A stretch of DNA of 64,000 bases from Spisula solida (Eukaryota; Mollusca; Bivalvia; Venerida; Mactridae): NCBI GenBank assembly GCA_947247005.1, contig OX365944.1:8692501-8756500 (forward strand), in the 5' to 3' direction. The notes under the pieces are model-generated. The model was given only the letters and a program-made list of their open reading frames with translations, was not told the origin of the DNA and ran no database searches. The position numbers and the translations under genes were made by a program. Shown here in pieces: positions 25,424 to 35,510 of this stretch; within the stretch, counting starts at the first letter, position 1; each line of letters opens with the position of its first letter.

Positions 25424-28400
25424 TTAAACATAATATATTTCCTGACTAAAATTCCCTTGGGCCATGATAGGATTTACCCATTCTCCATACCGGTCAGGTG
25501 CTTTTCTGATTCTCCTAGGTCTTGGAGTTGGTCGAGACTCAGACTGTTCTGACGGTTGCAAAACCTGCCGACTGGTGTCTGCACTAGGAGTCTCGGACCG
25601 TTGGCCTACTTGGTTGGAACTAGAACTATTACTCTCAGAAACAGTAAATTCATTGTTACCAGTTAACGATCTAGTGAAACTTGAGTTTCTATTACTAGAT
25701 ACATCCCTTGGAAATGAAAGGTTTGATCTACCAGTATAAGAATAAGACTCACCGTCACAAGTAGCATTAGTGAAGTTACTTGGTTGTCCTGGTCGGGTAC
25801 TGACACAGGGCGCTGGCTTCCTTCTTCTTGGTGGTATTACATACCTTGGGATTGTTTCGGAACTAGTATCAGAACTACTGTCTGACTCAGTCTCGGATAG
25901 TACCGGGACATGTATGGACTCTGCTTTCCGGCTAACTGGCATTGATTTCCTTCTACCTACAGTAGGCTTCTGGATTACCGGACTGGATTCTGGAGTGTTA
26001 TCCTCATAAGGAATAGAACACAAAGGAAGTAAAAGATTTCTGTGGAGTGTCTTAACGGCTCCCTTACCATTCTCCTTACTTACTCTGTATACTGGCACAT
26101 TCTGATCTGGTATATCCGTCACCAGGTAAGGGTCTCGTTGCCACTTGTCGTCCAACTTACCTTTTGGTGTGACATTTTTTATTAGTACACGGTCACCTAC
26201 CTGTAATGTGGAATGACGTATCTTACTGTCATACCTCGTCTTGTGTCTTGCCGCCTGTTTGTTCGAATTCTCTTTCGCCACTTGATATGCATAATCGAGT
26301 CTCTTCTTAAGTTTGGTGACATAGTTAGACTTACTTATTTTGGATGTGGATGTATAATCCTCCATTCCTAGGAATGCATCTATGGCTAGTCGAGGGTGCC
26401 ACCCAAACAAAAGATAATGGGGCGAAAATCCAGTTGACTCATGTCGTGTCGAGTTGTAGGCATGCACAAGAGGCTTCACATAATCTTTCCAGTTAGACTT
26501 ATATCCATGATCTAGAGTACCTAGCATACCAAGCAGTGTAGAGTTAAACCTCTCTGTTATTCCATTCCCCATTGGATGATACGGTGTTGTTCGAGTCTTC
26601 TCCACTCCAGCAATCCTACATAGCTCCCGGATGATTCCACTCTCGAAGTTCCTTCCCTGGTCACTATGTAGTCTTGCTGGAAACGAATAATGGGTGAAGA
26701 AGTTTTCAAACAACACTCTAGCGGTGGTCTGCGCTGTCTGATTCCTAGTGGGAATAGCCTGAGCGTACCTAGTGAAGTGGTCTGTAATAACAAGAATGTT
26801 CTCATATCCTCCCTGAGATCGTTCTAGAGAAAGATAGTCTATACAAACCAACTCCATCTGATGCGAGCTCTGAAATGGTACCAGGTGAGCTTGTGCTTTG
26901 GTTGAGGACTTCCTTCTAATGCAGTTTGGGCAGGACTGTACTTTCCTGATGACATCCTTCTCCTGTCCTGGCCAAAAGAAACGCTGTTTAACCAACCAAA
27001 GCGTCCGGTCTCGCCCTTGGTGACCAACATCATCATGAAGTCCTTTCAGTGCCCAGTCAATATAGTGTTCTGGCAAGACTAACTGTAACAAAATATCATC
27101 ACTTACCTGTCGTTTCCTGTATAGGATACCATCCTTGATTGTGAATAAACTTCTCTGCCGTAAATACTTCTGTACTGGTTTCTTTTCTTGTCGTAACTGT
27201 TCCTTGTTGAGGTGAAGACGGTTATCAATGATATCATAAAACCGAGCAATAGAAATATCCTTTACCTGTTCTACCTTCCAATTAATGGTACTGAGGTCTG
27301 TTGCTTGGAACTCTTCCGTAGGATCAGCTTCAATATTGCCGGCATCTGTTAAGACAAGTGATTCCGCAAGTGGGTGTTCATTTGTCCTCACACGAGCTTC
27401 TGTACACAAGGCTCTTATGACTTCCGTGAACATAACTTCTTCGTCCTTTGGTGGTCTTCTACTCAGTCCGTCCGCATCACTGTTGAGTTTGCCAGGCTTG
27501 TACACTGCCTTGAAATTGTAGTTTCCAAGCGCAGCCAACCATCTGTGCCCTGTCGCATCTAACTTGGCTGTGGAGGATACATATGTTAATGGGTTATTAT
27601 CAGTTCTTACTATAAATGTATTACCATAGAGGTAGTCATGAAATTTTTCTGATATCGCCCATTTCATACACAGGAACTCCAACTTGTGCGCAGGGTAATT
27701 GCGCTCACTGGCACGCAGTCCTCTGCTGGCATAACTGATAACTCTTTCCAAACCATCCTGTTCTTGGTAGAGTACGGCCCCCAGACCTTCAGTGGAAGCA
27801 TCTACCGACAACACAAATGGCTTGGTAAAATCTGCATAACCCAGCACAGGTGGATTGGTCAACATACTAATAATAGTGTCAAATGCAATCTGATGGGCTA
27901 AACCCCAGATCCAGGGAGTCTTGCTCTTCTTTGACTTCTTGGCCGTCCTGTTGGTAGGATGACCTATAAGTAGGTCATTCAGGGGTTTTACAATTTTTGC
28001 ATAATCTTTTACAAACCTCCTGTAATACCCCGTAAATCCCAGAAAGGTCCGCAATGTCTTAATACCAACAGGAACTGGCCAAGTAGTTAAAGGAGCAATC
28101 TTCTCGGGATCTGTGTGTATTCCTTGAGATGAAACTACATAGCCTAAATAAGACACATGATTACTAAAAAATTCACATTTAGAAGGTTTTAATTTTAGAC
28201 CATGTGTTTCTAATCTCTCAAAACATGCTTCCAAACGATTAATATGTTCATCAAATGTTTGAGAAAATATCAACACATCATCTAAAAAAATTAAACATTC
28301 TTTCAAATTCAGATCACCCATACAGGTTTCCATTAACCTTTGAAAGGTACTAGGGGCATTGGTCAAACCAAAAGGCATGCGTTCACATTGATAGAACCCT

Positions 28401-29668
28401 AGTCTTCCAACAGAGAAAGCAGTTTTCTCTTTATCATTCTCTGCCAATTCAACTTGCCAATAACCGCTTCGCAAATCTAGTTTGGAAAAATATTTGGAGT
28501 GTACTAACGAATCCAACATATCACCCACCCTTGGTAATGTATAAGCGTCTTTGATAGTACGCTTATTCAGTTCCCGCAGATCTATACAAAATCTCAAACT
28601 AGAATCCTTTTTCCTAACCAGTACAACATTACTACAATATGGCGACTTACTTTCTTTGATGGCTCCACTGTCGACCATTTCTCTCAGATGTTGTCTCACT
28701 TCCTCGTACATCGCAGGAGGTATTCTATGATAAGGCTGTTTGAAGGGTTTTTCATCATTAAGTTTAATTTCATGTTTTACTAGATCTGTTTTTCCAAGAT
28801 CAGTAGAAGACTTTGAAAATATATGTTCCCAATTACCAAGAATCTGTTGGGCACGGAATAACTGGTCTTTTGTCATATTGTTCTGGTCAAGTTTGATGCC
28901 TAACTCCTTAAGCCTTGCAAAAGATTGCAAATTCTCAGGTTCATTGATACGAGATGGCTCTGATTCTGGTTTCCATGAGTCAACTACTTTTACTTCTGAC
29001 AATGAACAGATGTTACTATGTGGAAGAATTTTAATTGACTTACAGGATATGTTGCAGACTCTTACTGGTACTCTGATAGTAGTTCCTTCCCCTTCAAGGG
29101 ATACAACCCTTGGACAAACATTTAATCCCGCCAACTGCGGTTTTTCAGTCGCTTCTGTAAGCGCTGTAGTTACTCCTTTTGGCTTTCTAACTAGACCTGA
29201 AATTGTAGAAACTTCATTTGGATGGATTACAATAGGTGATTTGTTGGTTGACTTAACTGCAATTAGATTAGAACAATTCATTGCCTCTAATGCAAGTCTG
29301 TATGGCTCAACTGAGCTATTACAACCAGTAACACTATCACAAAAACGTAAAACATTAGTACCGATTATACCAGGTACAGCCTGACGATACTCTGTATCAG
29401 GTACAACCAAAATAGGCACCACAATACTGGTTTCAAGGACAGAAGGTATCATAATATCACCTTCAATATATCCCAAATATGGTAAACTAGTACCACATGC
29501 ACCAACTACATCCAAGTTAAAATTATCAATACTACATAGTTCAGGTTTAGGAACTAATGAATTAAAAAATGACTCAGACACCAATGTGACCATCGCTCCA
29601 CTATCAACAAGTACCTTGGTCTCCACACCACATATCACTGCTGAACCCTCATTACTCTTACCGACCAT
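25424..29668 (-). CDS. pol: Gypsy Pol polyprotein (1414 aa)
   Basis: Domains in order: aspartic protease with DSGA at residues 22-25; reverse transcriptase about 310-560 with LDLRSGYWQ (D398), MPFGLTNAPSTFQRLM and FLDD at 461-464; RNase H about 615-735 (D623, E664, D690); integrase HHCC finger (H878, H883, C913, C916) and D943, D1003, E1039, with 35 residues between the last two. A Ser- and Pro-rich tail with Arg-rich segments follows. No chromodomain. All catalytic residues looked for are present, so the protein may be active. It shares the gag frame by coordinates but is separated from it by the gag TAG and an in-frame TAA (29,708-29,710), so the first ATG after these was used. The last 415 codons lie in tandem unit 4. 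Confidence 0.95.
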   Translation of the reverse strand: MVGKSNEGSAVICGVETKVLVDSGAMVTLVSESFFNSLVPKPELCSIDNFNLDVVGACGTSLPYLGYIEGDIMIPSVLETSIVVPILVVPDTEYRQAVPGIIGTNVLRFCDSVTGCNSSVEPYRLALEAMNCSNLIAVKSTNKSPIVIHPNEVSTISGLVRKPKGVTTALTEATEKPQLAGLNVCPRVVSLEGEGTTIRVPVRVCNISCKSIKILPHSNICSLSEVKVVDSWKPESEPSRINEPENLQSFARLKELGIKLDQNNMTKDQLFRAQQILGNWEHIFSKSSTDLGKTDLVKHEIKLNDEKPFKQPYHRIPPAMYEEVRQHLREMVDSGAIKESKSPYCSNVVLVRKKDSSLRFCIDLRELNKRTIKDAYTLPRVGDMLDSLVHSKYFSKLDLRSGYWQVELAENDKEKTAFSVGRLGFYQCERMPFGLTNAPSTFQRLMETCMGDLNLKECLIFLDDVLIFSQTFDEHINRLEACFERLETHGLKLKPSKCEFFSNHVSYLGYVVSSQGIHTDPEKIAPLTTWPVPVGIKTLRTFLGFTGYYRRFVKDYAKIVKPLNDLLIGHPTNRTAKKSKKSKTPWIWGLAHQIAFDTIISMLTNPPVLGYADFTKPFVLSVDASTEGLGAVLYQEQDGLERVISYASRGLRASERNYPAHKLEFLCMKWAISEKFHDYLYGNTFIVRTDNNPLTYVSSTAKLDATGHRWLAALGNYNFKAVYKPGKLNSDADGLSRRPPKDEEVMFTEVIRALCTEARVRTNEHPLAESLVLTDAGNIEADPTEEFQATDLSTINWKVEQVKDISIARFYDIIDNRLHLNKEQLRQEKKPVQKYLRQRSLFTIKDGILYRKRQVSDDILLQLVLPEHYIDWALKGLHDDVGHQGRDRTLWLVKQRFFWPGQEKDVIRKVQSCPNCIRRKSSTKAQAHLVPFQSSHQMELVCIDYLSLERSQGGYENILVITDHFTRYAQAIPTRNQTAQTTARVLFENFFTHYSFPARLHSDQGRNFESGIIRELCRIAGVEKTRTTPYHPMGNGITERFNSTLLGMLGTLDHGYKSNWKDYVKPLVHAYNSTRHESTGFSPHYLLFGWHPRLAIDAFLGMEDYTSTSKISKSNYVTKLKKRLDYAYQVAKENSNKQAARHKTRYDSKIRHSTLQVGDRVLIKNVTPKGKLDDKWQRDPYLVTDIPDQNVPVYRVSKENGKGAVKTLHRNLLLPLCSIPYEDNTPESSPVIQKPTVGRRKSMPVSRKAESIHVPVLSETESDSSSDTSSETIPRYVIPPRRRKPAPCVSTRPGQPSNFTNATCDGESYSYTGRSNLSFPRDVSSNRNSSFTRSLTGNNEFTVSESNSSSSNQVGQRSETPSADTSRQVLQPSEQSESRPTPRPRRIRKAPDRYGEWVNPIMAQGNFSQEIYYV

Positions 29669-29758
29669 TCTTTCTGCTAAAGAAAAGTACTGAACTACCT
29701 TGTTGGTTAGGGCTTTTTCCTATTTGGACATCCCCAGTTTGCCCTGCAACTGAGGAGT

Positions 29759-30826
29759 CTAGGCATTTGGGTTATTCTGATTATTGTTACCAAAATTACC
29801 TCTCTTACCTCTATTTCTGTAGTTACCATTATTTCTCTGGCCCCTATTATAATTTCTGTAGCCTGTATCTTCCTTGTAGCCAGTATCTTCCTTGGGTTGT
29901 TCCTGAATCTGTTTTTCCAATGAAAGCAATTTATTCATTAGTAAATCCATTTTACTGGTTAACTCATCAGCAGTTTTCTTTTCCACTGTTGTTGATTGTT
30001 GAGAAACATTAACTGTTACATTATTTGAAGCACTTAACTCTTTTTCCACTGTACGCACTTCCCTAAATAATTGGTTGTAATCAAACAAAGTATCATACTT
30101 ATTTCTAGTTAATATTTTCAACTTCTCATCTTTAAGACCGGTCCAAAATTTAGATCTCAACATATCATTTCTGGCAACAGTACTTACATGTCCGCTCTGC
30201 ACTGCTACCTGTAACAACGATTCCAATCGGCATCCATATGCCGTCACATTCTCAGACACTTTCTGGGACGCATTGTAAAACATCTGCATTACAGATTCAG
30301 TGGTTGCAACTTCCCCAAACAAGATATCAAGTTTATTTAATATCTCAGTACTGGTTGCGTGTTCCCCTACAGACATCAGGGTGCGCCGGGCAGTGCCCCG
30401 CAACGATCTTCTAATTATTTGTACAATAACATTATCAGGCAAACTCTCTGAATGTAAACATTTTGTTTCGAATCGCCATACCTCATACGCCTCATCCCCT
30501 TTAATAGGAGGTTGATCCCCTGAAAAATAGGGCAACTTGGGGGTCTCATACTTTGGAACATGTAACTGACTAGCATTCATGGAATGATCATGCTTGGATT
30601 TTTCTTCTTTCATAATAGTTACCAAATTCGCTCTAGGACCAATAGGAATAGGATATGGTGTACTTGTCGAGCTAGGTTTATGCAATGATTCGTATTCTTC
30701 TTTAGAAAGAACAACATACTCACCACTAGTCTTCAATGCTTGCACAATTTGTTTGATCTGTTCCTCAGATAAGGATGAGTCAGCCTCACTCTTTGTTTCC
30801 CCAATATTCTTTCCACCTGCCGCCAT
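29759..30826 (-). CDS. gag: Gypsy Gag (355 aa)
   Basis: The N-terminus is acidic and flexible. Residues about 95-270 form a capsid-like block (VWRFETKCL, IIRRSLRGTARRTLMSVG, CRLESLLQVAV, LRSKFWTGLKDEKL). This pattern resembles the Gag of gypsy elements related to vertebrate PNMA genes, an inference from motif order. A short coiled coil (MDLLMNKLLSLEKQIQ) follows, then a basic Asn/Arg/Gly-rich tail (NRGQRNNGNYRNRGKRG) likely to bind RNA. No intact CCHC knuckle is seen. It directs particle assembly in related elements. The stop is TAG, with pol about 90 bp downstream. Confidence 0.9.
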   Translation of the reverse strand: MAAGGKNIGETKSEADSSLSEEQIKQIVQALKTSGEYVVLSKEEYESLHKPSSTSTPYPIPIGPRANLVTIMKEEKSKHDHSMNASQLHVPKYETPKLPYFSGDQPPIKGDEAYEVWRFETKCLHSESLPDNVIVQIIRRSLRGTARRTLMSVGEHATSTEILNKLDILFGEVATTESVMQMFYNASQKVSENVTAYGCRLESLLQVAVQSGHVSTVARNDMLRSKFWTGLKDEKLKILTRNKYDTLFDYNQLFREVRTVEKELSASNNVTVNVSQQSTTVEKKTADELTSKMDLLMNKLLSLEKQIQEQPKEDTGYKEDTGYRNYNRGQRNNGNYRNRGKRGNFGNNNQNNPNA

Positions 30827-31773
30827 TTCAAATGTACTTTCTTCGGGAATTAAAAACTATTGATAATTGAATAAAAACATTGTTATAACATACATGTACA
30901 ATGTAACACAATTAACTGGGATTATATAAATTGCTGAAAATCAAAATTTACTGCAGCTGAAATAAAGTAATAATTAAATTTGACCTGGCCACCACCATAG
31001 TATATACTCCTGGAAGAATTTCTCAACCACTTGTATAACTATAGAAAAAATATATAATAAACTTCAAATGCAGTAAATATACACACAATATATCTAAGTA
31101 GGGTACTGTAAATGTACAAATTACTTGTTACAAAGTCTACTACACTACTGACTTCACAACCATCTACTTCTTCCTACATGACACATAATATAACCCAGCG
31201 TACGTGAACAATATTCCTAACGCGAACTTCTAAACGCGTCAGAACACAATTTACACGAACATAAACCCAGTGAAACATAAATCTACACAAAACATAAATT
31301 CTCACTTACCTCTCTCACTCCCTCTTTTAAACATACATCTCCGAGGTATATCAACGGCACGTACTCTAACTAGCAGAAAAGGGCATACAAAATTCCTATA
31401 ATCCTAAACCTTAATTTCCCCCAAAATTCCTAGCAAAATACTCAAAATTTCCTTCAGATTTCAAAAATAACAATAATGTATAGTGATATCAAAAATACAT
31501 ATCAATTTACCACATAACATAAATCGTAAACCGACAATAGTACAATACACAAAATTTATGAAAAACAAACATTCGCGAAAATAAATGACAATAGAAACAT
31601 ACAATAATAACAGTTCAAATACAAGTTAAACACATAGTCTACTCACTCTCCGGTTCACAATCACAAGTTCAAAATATACAATATTTCAGTCACAGTCACA
31701 AATTGCAGGAGTTACCTGAATTTATGTCGTTAAAATTACAAAAGTCAACACTTGCCACATTCCTGAGGCAAAT

Positions 31774-33664
31774 GTTATTCACTAGTAGAATCTTGGCTAA
31801 ACACTAGTATAATCTGAAATGCCGTATTCCGTTACAGACTGCCGTAAATCGTTCTACTGAATAAAAATGGCGGCATTATTTGAATGCAATTTTGCTTGTA
31901 TACACTTTAGCTATGTTTTCAAAGGTGCAGATAAAAATTAGGCCCATACGCAAACTGTGTATGACAAATAATATACATAAGTTCACTGACCAGTCACCCA
32001 GGTTGCCTACGATCAACAACGTCCACTTTTCAGAAAGAGTAACGAACGACAACTCTAGCTGGTATGAGACTGGCTAAACACTAGTAGAATTAATTTCATG
32101 TAACACACATGCAACAATATACTTATAATTATGATGATTTTAGATGCCTTCCAATGTGTCAATCTTGACCACTGGCCATGGCTAAACACTAGTACAATTA
32201 TCATAGGATAGTTAAATGCCTTCCAATGTATCAATATTGACCACTGATCCTGGCTAATTACTAGTACAATCATTATAAGATGGGTAGATACCTTCCAAGG
32301 TATCAATATTGACCACTGACCTTGGCTAATCACTAGTACAATTATTATAAGATGGTTAGATACCTTCCAAGGTATCAATATTGACCACTGACCTTAGCTA
32401 ATCACTAGTACAATCATTATAAGATGGTTAGATACCTCACAAGGTATCAATATTGACCACTGACCTTGGCTAATCACTAGTACAATCATTATAAGATGGT
32501 TAGATACCTCACAAGGTATCAATATTGACCACTGACCTTGGCTAATCACTAGTACAATCATTATAAGATGGTTAGATACCTCACAAGGTATCAATATTGA
32601 CCACTGGCCATGGCTAAACACTAGTACAATTATCATAGGATAGTTAAATGCCTTCCAATGTATCAATATTGACCACTGATCCTGGCTAATTACTAGTACA
32701 ATCATTATAAGATGGTTAGATACCTCACAAGGTATCAATATTGACCACTGACATTGGCTAATCACTAGTACAATCATTATAAGATGGTTAGATACCTTCC
32801 AATGTATCAATATTGACCACTGACCTTGGCTAATCACTAGTACAATCATTATAAGATGGTTAGATACCTTACAAGGTATCAATATTGACCACTGACCTTG
32901 GCTAATCACTAGTACAATCATTAAACACTAGTATAATTATAGGATGGGACCTTCATGGTATCAGTATTGACCAATGACCCTGGCTAAACACTAGTATAAT
33001 TATAGGATGGCACCTTAATGGTATCAGTATTGACCAATGACCCTGGCTAAACACTAGTATAATTATAGGATGGGACCTTTATGGTATCAGTATTGACCAG
33101 TGACCCTGGCGAAACACTAGTATAATTATAGGATGGGACCTTCATGGTAGCAATTCTCCAGTGACCCTGGCTAAACACTAGTATAATTATAGGATGGCAC
33201 CTTTATGGTATCAGTATTGACCAGTGACCCTGGCTAAACACTAGTATAATTATAGGATGGGACCTTTATGGTATCAGTATTGACCAGTGACCCTGGCGAA
33301 ACACTAGTATAATTATAGGATGGGACCTTCATGGTAGCAATTCTCCAGTGACCCTTGCGAAACACTAGTATAATTATAGGATGGGACCTTCATGGTAGCA
33401 ATTCTCCAGTGACCCTGGCGAAACACTAGGTATAATCATTTTGCAGATTGTACTAGTGTCAAGCCAAAATACGCAAATGATCAATTTTACGACATCAAAA
33501 TTCAAACAAATAAATATGACTTAACACCTAAATCATAGCAGTATAACGTATTGCAGACAGAAAAAACTTAAATTTACCAATATTCTTATAAAATATCAAA
33601 TTTACAATATTTACAGATTATACTAGTGTTTAGCCAAAATTTACAAAAAGTACTAGTGAATAAC
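31774..33664. mobile_element. Inverted-repeat-bounded block with tandem repeats in the gypsy leader
   Basis: The left end GTTATTCACTAGTAGAAT..GGCTAAACACTAGTATAATCTG (31,774-31,816) is matched inverted at 33,614-33,664 (CAGATTATACTAGTGTTTAGCC...TACTAGTGAATAAC) with one 8-bp length difference. The interior is mostly an array of 72- and 63-bp repeats that contain the same ACTAGTATAAT core. No target duplication was identified. It is likely a non-autonomous transposon nested in the leader; alternatively the repeats are native to the leader. Confidence 0.6.
32069..33435. repeat. Tandem array: 72-bp then 63-bp units
   Basis: The left part repeats GGCTAATCACTAGTACAATC...GACCACTGACCTT every 72 bp (starts 32,398, 32,470, 32,542, 32,614). 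The right part repeats GGCTAAACACTAGTATAATT...CCAGTGACCC every 63 bp (32,984, 33,047), with 54-bp variants. Both share one core. Because 72 and 63 are multiples of three, long open frames arise; they are not considered genes. Confidence 0.92.
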
Positions 33665-33926
33665 CCTAATCCATTCCTGAGCGATGAATCATCCGGTCCT
33701 CCCGTAATAATCTCAACGTCGTGAAAATTGGTCCTATGGAAGGCCGATACCGTCCGTAAAGTTGTGTGCACACAATATATATATAATAAATCTACGAAAA
33801 AAAAACACTCAACGCGCTAGCTAGCTATTTCACTGATGAGGTATATCTAGATGAATTATGTTGATGTATGATGCATCATCTCCATATTCTTCACTCCATG
33901 GCTTCTGACTTCTAGACTGCAAAAAC

Positions 33927-33941
33927 CACACTGACCACCAT
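33927..33941 (-). other. Primer-binding site candidate
   Basis: One base inside the 5' LTR, the minus strand reads TGGTGGTCAGTGTGG, which would pair with a tRNA 3' end ...ACTGACCACCA. TGG at the LTR edge is the normal start of a PBS. The priming tRNA was not identified. Confidence 0.6.
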
Positions 33942-34522
33942 TGTTACAGGGCTTCTTGGGGATATACTCAAGACAACACTTCGGCGTAGGTTCGAATTAC
34001 GTTTTAATGATCAATATGCAGAATAAAGAAGTAGAAGAAGAAGCCACAGTAGTAAACATCTGATATCACTCAAACTTCAAAGTAATAACATAATCAAAAT
34101 GATTTGATTAATTAAGTATCTACTATTAGAAGATAAGTTGCGTCGGTCTCGTAAGAGATCTGACATAGGAGTGACAGTCAAACTCGTATCGCTAGGGACG
34201 CGCAAACTCACATCTCATTCATCCAATCTGATCAAACCTTTCATACAACATATAAAACAGACAAGACAATTGGACAACAGGACAAACAACAGGTTTTACA
34301 AACAGGTTTCACATAACACGCACGGACACTCATACTAATTGCCCTCCTCGGCAACTTCCGTCATTGCCCGTAACCCGAAGATCTCCGATTTGGTCAATCA
34401 GCAGATGACAAAACAAGACGATACGATACAGTATTTACAAGAAACGGCCAAACGTGATAAATATAATTAAAGTTTGCCGCATTAACCGCGCGGTGTTACC
34501 GCTAAAATGTCACACCGTGACA
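33942..34522 (-). repeat. 5' LTR (581 bp)
   Basis: Second complete LTR, TGTCACGG...CCTGTAACA on the minus strand, followed on the plus strand by the CATG target duplicate. The size difference of 13 bp from the 3' LTR is fully explained by a 12-bp and a 1-bp deletion. Confidence 0.95.
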
Positions 34523-34526
34523 CATG

Positions 34527-34886
34527 TATGATAGCACAGGATATATCATACTTCAGAAGTTGTCGGTATTGAACAGAAAACATTGTTGAATTTACCGGAT
34601 GCCGTTTTCAAGGTAAATTTCGGTTGGCTGATAAGTGTGGATGACCGTCCGGTCCAATGGCCGATATGTGTGGATGGCCGACGGTATGTGTGGATGGTCG
34701 ACGATCCAATGACCGACGGTCCAATAACTGTGCTGAGACGGACATCCGGATACTTATATAAGTATCAACGTTTCTGCATCAACCTGCTTTGCCGTCATTT
34801 AATACAACGTATGCCTTTGATTGTACATCAAAAATATACAGAATAAAAAGAAAACATGATGTCACTCTTATGTTTTAATAACAATA
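34527..34886 (+). other. Continuation of the inverted-repeat element past the gypsy insertion
   Basis: Contains an irregular minisatellite of GTGTGGATGGCCGACGGT-type pieces (34,640-34,715) and AATAAA at about 34,843, which could be the poly(A) signal of the zinc-finger-type gene. No other coding sequence was recognised. Confidence 0.45.
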
Positions 34887-35510
34887 TGATTATAACATAA
34901 AAGGAAATTGGCATCTAAATGTTACATCGAAAGAACAGAAAGAACTTTCGCCGCCAGCTCAATCAGTTCAAAATTGCACAGCGCTGTACAGATTTTTGGC
35001 TAGTTCTGCAGCACAGCGCTATACAGAAATTGAATTCACAGCGCTATACAGTGGCATGTTTGTTATTGTTCACGTTTTGCACAGCACAGTACAGTAGCCA
35101 AAATTTCAAACCTTTCAAACATCTTTCTAAGTGATTTTTCTATCAAAAAACAATGAGTACGTGTGACGGGTATGACGATTTCTACAGATTTGGATGATTT
35201 TTTACGTACTGTTATTCTTACTGGGGAAAATATCGTCAATTTTCTTCTTGTCTCTCGATTCACTTTTCAACTTTCACAAAACACCGTGTTCAGTTAAACT
35301 TTACAGAAATACGTTGGCATTTCAGCACAAACGGATAGTCCTTTAAGAATCGCCAATTTAAGCTCTTTCATTTCATAATTCAATCACAATGTAAGTTGTC
35401 ATATTTAAAAAGATTGGGTCGAAAACAAAAGACACTTACTTTCTTCGCGTTTGTCGTCCGCCATCTTGAATCCACAGCGCATTTTTGGGCATACAGGCTA
35501 CCATACAGTG
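34887..35510 (-). repeat. Right inverted repeat arm (624 bp)
   Basis: Reverse complement of 13,817-14,439. It carries the mirrored ATG exon (35,464 down to 35,440) and the same GCGCTGTG motifs. The mirrored exon differs by one synonymous base (GAG to GAA). Confidence 0.93.
35440..35464 (-). CDS. Mirror copy of the first exon (MADDKREE) in the right arm
   Basis: ATG at 35,464 reading leftwards encodes the same eight residues as 13,863-13,887 and ends at a GTAAGT donor. It faces into the element. No fitting second exon is apparent on the minus strand before the gypsy element, so this may be a second promoter-exon producing antisense or chimeric transcripts, or simply a by-product of the inverted repeat. 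Confidence 0.4.

Larger units (their letters stand above)
17111..26670 (-). repeat. Four tandem copies of a 2,390-bp end unit
   Basis: Units 17,111-19,500, 19,501-21,890, 21,891-24,280 and 24,281-26,670 are almost identical. Each holds 359 bp of LTR (the first 359 in element orientation), PPT, 3' UTR and the last about 415 codons of pol. Each junction fuses LTR AGTC to pol AGTC (CTATGTAGTCAAACTCG against intact CTATGTAGTCTTGCTGG), a 4-bp microhomology. Unit 1 differs at one codon (Met for Arg, near 19,063); unit 4 has two changed bases (Tyr for Gly, near 26,502); units 2 and 3 look identical. Truncated LTRs lack the last 235 bp, so only the outermost 3' LTR is complete. An assembly artefact must be considered. 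Confidence 0.93.
30827..33926 (-). other. Gypsy 5' leader, unusually long (about 3.1 kb)
   Basis: Separates the PBS from the gag start. It holds the inverted-repeat-bounded block 31,774-33,664; the remainder is AT-rich and without recognised coding content. Leaders of related elements are usually a few hundred bases, which supports the idea that a later insertion enlarged it. Confidence 0.7.
16876..34522 (-). mobile_element. Ty3/gypsy LTR retrotransposon, 17.6 kb, with internal tandem array
   Basis: LTRs at both ends run TGT...ACA and are flanked by CATG (16,872-16,875 and 34,523-34,526). Minus-strand order: LTR, PBS, long leader, gag, pol (protease, RT, RNase H, integrase), 3' UTR, polypurine tract, LTR. 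That domain order, with integrase last, defines Ty3/gypsy (Metaviridae). The two LTRs differ by only two substitutions, a 12-bp and a 1-bp indel, so the insertion is young. No envelope gene or chromodomain was seen. Size is inflated by three extra copies of a 2,390-bp end unit and by a 1.9-kb block in the leader. Gag and pol are intact apart from the gag/pol junction. Confidence 0.95.
13817..35510 (+). mobile_element. Composite element bounded by 623-bp inverted repeats (about 4 kb without the gypsy insertion)
   Basis: 13,817-14,439 and 34,887-35,510 are near-identical inverted copies. Both outer ends read CACTGT[G/A]TGGTAGCCTGTATG. Between them lie a zinc-finger-type coding segment, a SINE, a pogo-like MITE and the nested gypsy element. 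Each arm holds a short ATG exon with a GT donor and four GCGCTGTG motifs, resembling the subterminal transposase-binding repeats of DNA transposons. CACTG ends recall CMC-type elements, but no target duplication was resolved (left flank ACATAC, right flank CATATA) and no DDE transposase is visible. An inverted segmental duplication is the alternative. Confidence 0.55.

Noticed and set aside
28740..29384. 214-residue plus-strand frame
   Set aside because: Antisense to the intact pol gene.
32394..32921. Long minus-strand reading frame with 24-residue repeats
   Set aside because: It exists only because the satellite period (72 bp) is divisible by three; it lies in the gypsy leader inside a non-coding array.
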